Positions 44,779 to 49,511 of a stretch of DNA of 49,511 bases are shown here, one piece after another. The stretch comes from Ignavibacteriae bacterium HGW-Ignavibacteriae-2 (GTDB lineage Bacteria; Bacteroidota; Ignavibacteria; Ignavibacteriales; Melioribacteraceae), in NCBI GenBank assembly GCA_002839805.1, contig PGYT01000023.1:1-49511 (forward strand), in the 5' to 3' direction. Numbering within the stretch: position 1 is the stretch's first letter; every line of letters starts with the position of its first letter. The notes beneath the pieces were generated by a model. The model was not told the origin of the DNA. It saw only the letters and a list, made by a program, of their open reading frames with translations, and did not search any database. The position numbers were made by a program, and so were the translations under genes.

Positions 44779-45383
44779 GGTTCTAATTCCATTTTTAATT
44801 GTTTATATACTTTTCTGCCTTGTTTAGTTAGTAAGCCTGTGAACAAATGGTCTAGTGTAATTTTAGCGGCTGTTTCAGCGGAGAAGCTGTTGTTCATTAG
44901 AAATTCCGGATTAATCACAGCGCGGATGGATGAAATAAAAATTACTAGAATAATAGGCGTGGGTTTATCTAAAAAATAACCCTCTTGTTTTCCTTGCTCA
45001 ATAATTTTACTAAAATTTTCTCCGATTGCTTTAGTGCGAAATTCATCCACCTGTATCCATAAATTATAGTTATTTATCTTCAAATCATTCAGCCAGTTTT
45101 CAGAAAACTTTTTAGCGAGAGCAAAAAATATTTTACCAATAGCTGATAATTTTTCGATTGAATTTTGTTGTCCATCTGTAACTTCAACGAAAGATTTTTT
45201 AACTGAATCCAGCATTCCGAAAACGGATTCATGAACAAGATCCTGTTTTGCGGGAAAAAACTTATAGATAGTTTTTTTACTTATACGCATTTCTTTGGCT
45301 ATATCGTCCATTGTAACATTAGAAATGCCGTTTGAAAGGAATTTTTCGCGGCTAAAATGAAGAATTTTGTCTTTTAGTATCAT
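44775..45383 (-). CDS. TetR/AcrR family transcriptional regulator
   Basis: A 202-aa repressor-type protein. The N-terminal helix-turn-helix is 'GISNVTMDDIAKEMRISKKT' followed by 'IYKFFPAKQDLV', the standard TetR recognition region (about residues 18-50). The C-terminal two-thirds is the helical ligand and dimer domain. It is the first gene of the efflux operon, with stop and start of the next gene overlapping by 4 bp. The gene probably controls its own transcript through the half-sites just upstream. The gene order (regulator, adaptor, ATPase, permeases) resembles the cecR-ybhGFSR locus of E. coli. The inducer is unknown. Confidence 0.93.
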   Translation of the reverse strand: MILKDKILHFSREKFLSNGISNVTMDDIAKEMRISKKTIYKFFPAKQDLVHESVFGMLDSVKKSFVEVTDGQQNSIEKLSAIGKIFFALAKKFSENWLNDLKINNYNLWIQVDEFRTKAIGENFSKIIEQGKQEGYFLDKPTPIILVIFISSIRAVINPEFLMNNSFSAETAAKITLDHLFTGLLTKQGRKVYKQLKMELEP

Positions 45384-45385
45384 TA

Positions 45386-45453
45386 GAAACCATAAAAGTT
45401 TTTCTGGTTTCCAATATACACCATGGAAACTATAAACACAAGTAAAAGTTTCC
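45386..45453. promoter_or_regulatory. Candidate TetR operator array
   Basis: Four alternating half-sites occur in the 107-bp gap ahead of the TetR gene: GAAACC (45386-45391), GGTTTCC (45406-45412), GGAAAC (45425-45430) and GTTTCC (45448-45453). Neighbouring half-sites are inverted relative to each other, and their centres are about 19-23 bp apart, roughly two helical turns. This fits cooperative binding of TetR dimers at an autoregulated promoter. The exact operator has not been shown. Confidence 0.55.
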
Positions 45454-45490
45454 GGCGTTTATAAAAATTAATGTAAAATTAAAAATTGAA

Positions 45491-46087
45491 CTATTTTTTG
45501 TGCCCTACATAACGAATTACAGAAGATTTTCCCTGATGAATTTTCCCTTCGGAAAGAGTAACAGTTTCTTTTGAGAATTTTATAATTTCGAGATCATTAA
45601 AATCTGTATAAATCTCTTCAAGCGAATACAATAAATCTAAAGTTTTTGGTCCGCCTGAATTATATTTTAACTGGTCTTTGTCATAAGCTTCCAGAATAAT
45701 TCTTCCGTCTTTTTTTAGTGCTGAAATCACCATTGAGTGCAGTTTTTCGCGCAATGGCGCATCGACATGAATATAAATTAAAACTATTAGATCATAAGAT
45801 TCGGGATCTAATTTCATATTCTCAAAATCAACTATGTTGTAATTAATACTCACATTGTTTTCACGTGCCCATTTAAGAGCCTTAATTTTCGCGTTTTCAC
45901 TCCAATCATTCGCTTCAACTTGCCAGCCGATCTTTGCTGCGTATACAGAGTTTCTGCCCTCACCGTCGCCAATAAACAATGCTTTCATAGGAGTAATATT
46001 TTCCAACTCCGCTTTTAAAAATTCATTCGGTTCTTTACCATACATATATTCTTCATTGGCGAAACGTTGTTCCCATAGCTCTTTCAT
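45491..46087 (-). CDS. Class I SAM-dependent methyltransferase
   Basis: A methyltransferase of 198 aa. I start at the ATG at 46087, 'MKELWEQRFANEEYMYGKEP', the typical N-terminus of the TehB/thiopurine-like group. An upstream ATG (46117) adds ten residues. The SAM-binding motif is 'KALFIGDGEGRNSVYAAKIG', and 'YDLIVLIYIHVDAPLREKL' is motif II/III. Related enzymes methylate tellurite, thiols or small metabolites, and the substrate here is unknown. Its 3' end lies just upstream of the TetR regulator's promoter region, on the same strand. Confidence 0.85.
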   Translation of the reverse strand: MKELWEQRFANEEYMYGKEPNEFLKAELENITPMKALFIGDGEGRNSVYAAKIGWQVEANDWSENAKIKALKWARENNVSINYNIVDFENMKLDPESYDLIVLIYIHVDAPLREKLHSMVISALKKDGRIILEAYDKDQLKYNSGGPKTLDLLYSLEEIYTDFNDLEIIKFSKETVTLSEGKIHQGKSSVIRYVGHKK

Positions 46088-46183
46088 AAAGAATTCCAGG
46101 TATTTTTTAAAAATCAATTATTGTTTGTAAAAGTACCAATTATAAGATAATTTTGTCAATAAAACGATAGAAATGAGGATAAA

Positions 46184-46840
46184 ATGAAATTCGCTAAAAT
46201 CAAAAATTCAGATGAAAAAATTCAAATTGGAAAACTTGTCTGCGTTGGGCGCAATTACGCAGCTCACGCAAAAGAACTTGGAAATGAAATACCAACAGAG
46301 CCTATGTTGTTTCTTAAAACAGCAACTTGTGTGATTGATTCCGGAGAAAATGTAATCCATCCCGAGTGGTCTGATAATTTACATCATGAGGTTGAATTGG
46401 TCTTGCTTATAGGAGAAACAATTAAAAACTCTGATAATGAATCTTCTGAACGAGCCATAATTGCCTACGCGGTAGGTCTGGATATGACATTACGGGATTT
46501 GCAAAATAAATTTCGCAGTGAGGGAAATCCATGGACTCTTGCGAAAGTATTTGACACATCAGCAGTTCTTAGCGAATTTGTTTCTAAGAAGGATTATCAA
46601 TTTAAAGGCAGTGAACGCATTTGGATGAATATTGACGGAAAAATACAGCAGGAATCGACTTTAAATAATATGATTTTTTCTCCGGTTGAGCTTGTAAAAT
46701 TTATATCCTCCCGAATGACTTTGGAAAAAGGGGATCTTATATTTACAGGAACTCCGGAAGGGGTTAGCAGAGTAGTAAAGGGAAATGTACTTGAAGGAGG
46801 AATTGACGGGATAGCCGGACTTAAAACGGAAATTAAATAA
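46184..46840 (+). CDS. Fumarylacetoacetate hydrolase (FAH) family protein
   Basis: A 218-aa enzyme that cleaves C-C bonds or decarboxylates 2-oxo acids. Metal ligands lie in 'HHEVELVLLIG' (two Glu) and the downstream Asp in 'AVGLDMTLRDLQ'. 'GRNYAAHAKELGNEIP' and the C-terminal 'GDLIFTGTPEGV' are strong family marks. The length matches acylpyruvase/FAHD1-like hydrolases. A GAGG SD lies at 46175-46178. Its immediate neighbours do not suggest a catabolic pathway, so the exact substrate (acylpyruvate or oxaloacetate) is open. Confidence 0.9.
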   Translation: MKFAKIKNSDEKIQIGKLVCVGRNYAAHAKELGNEIPTEPMLFLKTATCVIDSGENVIHPEWSDNLHHEVELVLLIGETIKNSDNESSERAIIAYAVGLDMTLRDLQNKFRSEGNPWTLAKVFDTSAVLSEFVSKKDYQFKGSERIWMNIDGKIQQESTLNNMIFSPVELVKFISSRMTLEKGDLIFTGTPEGVSRVVKGNVLEGGIDGIAGLKTEIK

Positions 46841-47041
46841 AATCATATGAGGTTGTATTTTGGCAAATTTTTAAGTAAAAACTATTTATTTGTTGTTAGA
46901 TAGACACAAGCATCAAAAATATTTTTTTCGAAAAAACAACAAGTTGTTTAAATAAGACAAAATAGTATTTGAAAATAACGCCCATCCAGGTTATTTTAAC
47001 TTTGTAAAATCATTCCACTCTTACTATTGGGAAATAACCAA

Positions 47042-49511
47042 ATGTCCAGAATAATATTCAGAACAATTGCCACGTTATGTCTGTTAACAGTAATTACATT
47101 CGCTCAAAATTCAAGCAAAAAATTAATTTCTATCGATATATCCGATGAAACAATTTCTGATAAAATTGAGTTGCTAAATCTTACTGTATTGCATCAATTC
47201 GAATCTGTTTTAATATCATCGGCAACGGAAAACGAAATATCGCTGATGAGCAAAAGGGGAATAAAATATAGCATAATAGACGAAACATATTCGGACAACA
47301 AATACTACCTGTTAAAAAAAGACTTGCCATTTACTGCGCATCCACAAATTGTTTATGAAGTTGAAGATTATTTATTAATTAAAAATATTTCGTTGGAGAG
47401 GGCAGTTGAACTGAAAATTAACCCCGTGCCGCTAAAAGAAAAACAACATACCTTTAAAAGGCACGATAATAACATCACTTTATCAATATCAACAGATCTC
47501 GATTCGGTGATAACAAACTTAACAACACAAGTAAATACAGACAGCATAACATACTTTATACAAAGTTTACAGGATTTTAAAACGAGATATTGTTTATCCC
47601 CAAACAGAAAAAAAGTTGCTCTTTGGATAAAAGGGGAATTCGAGCGATTTGGTTTTGAGGATGTTGTGCTCGATTCATTTTATATTATAAATACATGGCA
47701 GTATGATGTTGTAGCAACGTTACATTCCGATTTAGAAACTGACAAAGTTATAGTGATTGGAGGACACCACGATAGTATCACAAGAAGCAATCCTTTAGTA
47801 AGCGCTCCGGGAGCTGATGATAACGCAAGCGGAACAACAGCGGTACTTGAAATAGCCCGTGTTTTAAAATCCGCAAATTATAAACCTAAAGTGAACCTGA
47901 AATTTGTAACATTTGCTGCGGAAGAACTTGGTTTGTACGGTGGATATTATTACGCGGAAAAAGCGAAAAAAGAGGGGATGAATATTCATTTAATGATAAA
48001 CCATGATATGATAAGCTATTCTCCGTTGTCTGTTCCTTCAAGTAGAATTGACGTAAATTATTATTCAGGAAGTGAACATTTTGCAGGTATAGCCCAGAGC
48101 TGCATAACTAAATTTTCAAAGTGTATTCAACAATTAGGTCAAAGAAATAGCGCTGGATCGGATAGTTACGCCTTTTACAGTGAGGGTTTTGATGCGGTAT
48201 ATTTTGAAGAAAGTATTTTTACGCCAAATTATCATACAGATTTGGACTTAATAACAAACGCTAATATGTCCTATTGCACCGAAGTAATTAAAGCCTCATG
48301 CGCCACTATTATTACATCTTCATATTTTCCGGCAAAAATTAAAAATCTTTCTGTTAAAGATTTACCCGGAGGAACATCATTAAACGTGTCCTGGGAAAAA
48401 TCTACGGATCAGCTTATTTCCGGTTATAATATTTATGTGGGAACAAAAAGCGGAACATATTATAAACAACTATTTACTGCCGAAAACTATATTGACGTAA
48501 CAGATCTTCTGAATGGTACTCAATATTTTATTGGAGTAAGTGCAATAAATAAGGATGGATATGAAAGCAGTGTAGTTGAAAAATCGTATATCCCATTTAA
48601 TTTTAAGCTGGATAAAGGGGTTCTTATTGTTGATGAAACCGGTGATGGAAACGGAACAATAATGAATCCGACTGACGATGAGGTTGATAAATTTTACTTC
48701 GAATTATTAAACGGATTTTCAATATCGGAACTGGACGCATCTAAAACCGCTAATTTGAATGTGTCAAATCTTGGAAATTATTCAACAGTTGTTTGGCATG
48801 GGGATGACACCCAAAATTTGACTATGCTGCAGAATATTCAGGAGGATGTTAAACGTTATTTAAATGCGGGCGGTAATCTGATTTATGTTGGATATCAACC
48901 AACAAAGGCTTTCAGTGGAAACACAATTTATCCATCACTGTTTTTCCCCGGAGATTTTTTGTATGATTATTTAAGTATTGAAAAAACAGACCATATCTTC
49001 GGATCCCGATTTAGCGGGGCCATTAAAGAGACTGGCCCGTACAACGATCTTTCAGTCGATTCAACAAAAACAAAATCCAGTACGGAATTTCAACTAAAAA
49101 ATATTGAGAGCATTTCAGCCTCGGCTAACGGAAAAAATATTTATATATATGAAACAAAAGACGACACCACTTCATATCAGGGAAAAATGGCCGGTATGTC
49201 TGTCGGGGTAGAAAATTTAGGGAGTAAATTTAAAACGGTAGTAATCAGCGTCCCATTATATTACATCAACAAAGAAGAAGCTAAAGAATTTATTAAAACT
49301 GTCCTGACTGAAAAGTTAGGCGAAACTTATGTTGTTTCTGTAAAAGAAGATTCTTATCCGGTGAGTTATTCACTTTTCCAAAACTACCCTAATCCGTTTA
49401 ACTCCATCTCAAACATAAAATATCAAATAACAAATACGGAAAATGTAAATTTAACCGTTTATGACGTATTAGGCAGTAAGGTAATTACACTTGTTAACAA
49501 ACAACAATCAC
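47042..49511 (+). CDS. Secreted M28 zinc aminopeptidase with FnIII domain and type IX C-terminal sorting signal (3' end beyond window)
   Basis: Open from ATG 47042 to the window end (823 codons visible, no stop). A signal peptide 'MSRIIFRTIATLCLLTVITF' leads. The M28 zinc-peptidase domain (about 225-415) has 'VIGGHHDS' (His243), 'GADDNASGT' (Asp260), the catalytic 'AAEELG' (Glu294-295), Asp322 in 'INHDMI' and His398 in 'NYHTD', so both zinc sites appear intact. A fibronectin type III domain follows (about 435-520), then a further alpha/beta domain of about 220 residues. At the end 'SLFQNYPNPFNSISNIKY' starts a sorting module typical of type IX secretion cargo. The gene is therefore nearly complete, lacking only the last few dozen residues at most. 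Confidence 0.93.
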   Translation, partial: MSRIIFRTIATLCLLTVITFAQNSSKKLISIDISDETISDKIELLNLTVLHQFESVLISSATENEISLMSKRGIKYSIIDETYSDNKYYLLKKDLPFTAHPQIVYEVEDYLLIKNISLERAVELKINPVPLKEKQHTFKRHDNNITLSISTDLDSVITNLTTQVNTDSITYFIQSLQDFKTRYCLSPNRKKVALWIKGEFERFGFEDVVLDSFYIINTWQYDVVATLHSDLETDKVIVIGGHHDSITRSNPLVSAPGADDNASGTTAVLEIARVLKSANYKPKVNLKFVTFAAEELGLYGGYYYAEKAKKEGMNIHLMINHDMISYSPLSVPSSRIDVNYYSGSEHFAGIAQSCITKFSKCIQQLGQRNSAGSDSYAFYSEGFDAVYFEESIFTPNYHTDLDLITNANMSYCTEVIKASCATIITSSYFPAKIKNLSVKDLPGGTSLNVSWEKSTDQLISGYNIYVGTKSGTYYKQLFTAENYIDVTDLLNGTQYFIGVSAINKDGYESSVVEKSYIPFNFKLDKGVLIVDETGDGNGTIMNPTDDEVDKFYFELLNGFSISELDASKTANLNVSNLGNYSTVVWHGDDTQNLTMLQNIQEDVKRYLNAGGNLIYVGYQPTKAFSGNTIYPSLFFPGDFLYDYLSIEKTDHIFGSRFSGAIKETGPYNDLSVDSTKTKSSTEFQLKNIESISASANGKNIYIYETKDDTTSYQGKMAGMSVGVENLGSKFKTVVISVPLYYINKEEAKEFIKTVLTEKLGETYVVSVKEDSYPVSYSLFQNYPNPFNSISNIKYQITNTENVNLTVYDVLGSKVITLVNKQQS

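Noticed and set aside
46968-47004. Bacteroidota-type promoter (TTTG ... TAnnTTTG) upstream of the M28 peptidase
   Set aside because: TAACTTTG (46997-47004) fits the -7 element, but the only TTTG is 25 bp upstream, more than the usual 19-21 bp spacing. Too weak to annotate.

Overview
The window is a low-GC bacterial chromosome segment, and its proteins point to the Ignavibacteria/Chlorobi side of Bacteroidota. The clearest sign is the last gene. It is a secreted M28 peptidase that ends in an 'NYPNPFN' C-terminal sorting module, which is typical of type IX secretion cargo in Ignavibacteria and relatives. Other signs are a TonB-type receptor with a carboxypeptidase-regulatory N-terminal domain, DUF4159/DUF4175 proteins, PdxB, and many exported proteins with short signal peptides. 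I see no rRNA, tRNA, CRISPR array, insertion sequence, integrase or phage gene. The taxonomic placement is inferred from protein style, not from a marker-gene search.

Positions 1-11.7 kb hold mixed chromosomal genes. They are an SPFH/band-7 protein, a complete Ada methyl-DNA repair regulator, a DUF4159-DUF4175 envelope pair, pdxB (vitamin B6), a rhomboid protease with an AHSA1-like protein, an orphan sensor histidine kinase, and an exported Ntn-hydrolase. Positions 11.7-12.13 kb are an AT-rich non-coding region with clustered DnaA boxes in both orientations, followed by an unwinding-like tract. This is the probable replication origin. It is followed by dnaN-recF-DUF721-gyrB-gyrA (12.1-19.1 kb), but dnaA, which often sits just upstream of dnaN, is absent from the window.

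Positions 19.2-29.3 kb are metabolic. They hold a Cys/Met-metabolism PLP enzyme, a TPR protein, an alpha/beta hydrolase convergent with a MocA-like nucleotidyltransferase/P-loop NTPase pair, a TrpB2-type tryptophan synthase beta chain, sucC (TCA cycle), a DUF1579 protein, and pruA (proline degradation). Positions 29.5-35.1 kb are a run of minus-strand genes: a 66-aa protein, an acyl-ACP thioesterase-like protein, a small cysteine-rich secreted or lipoprotein, a DinB-like protein, an exported PHP phosphoesterase, a small membrane protein, an alpha-toroid protein and an F420-reductase-like NADP oxidoreductase. The next 489-bp gap carries a notable long inverted repeat.

Positions 35.6-38.0 kb encode an outer-membrane receptor. 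Positions 38.2-45.4 kb are one coherent minus-strand efflux operon in the order TetR regulator, HlyD-type adaptor lipoprotein, ABC ATPase, TolC-type channel, second ABC ATPase, and two ABC-2 permeases. Together they could form a complete TolC-dependent ABC exporter. Alternating GGAAAC/GTTTCC half-sites in front of the regulator look like its operator. The window ends with a SAM methyltransferase, an FAH-family hydrolase and the truncated M28 peptidase.

Most of the window is ordinary core and accessory metabolism, and I found no convincing new defence or mobile system. The best leads are the dnaA-less origin, the 35.4-kb inverted repeat, the TetR operator array, the asymmetric split-ATPase exporter and the NTPase/MocA pair.
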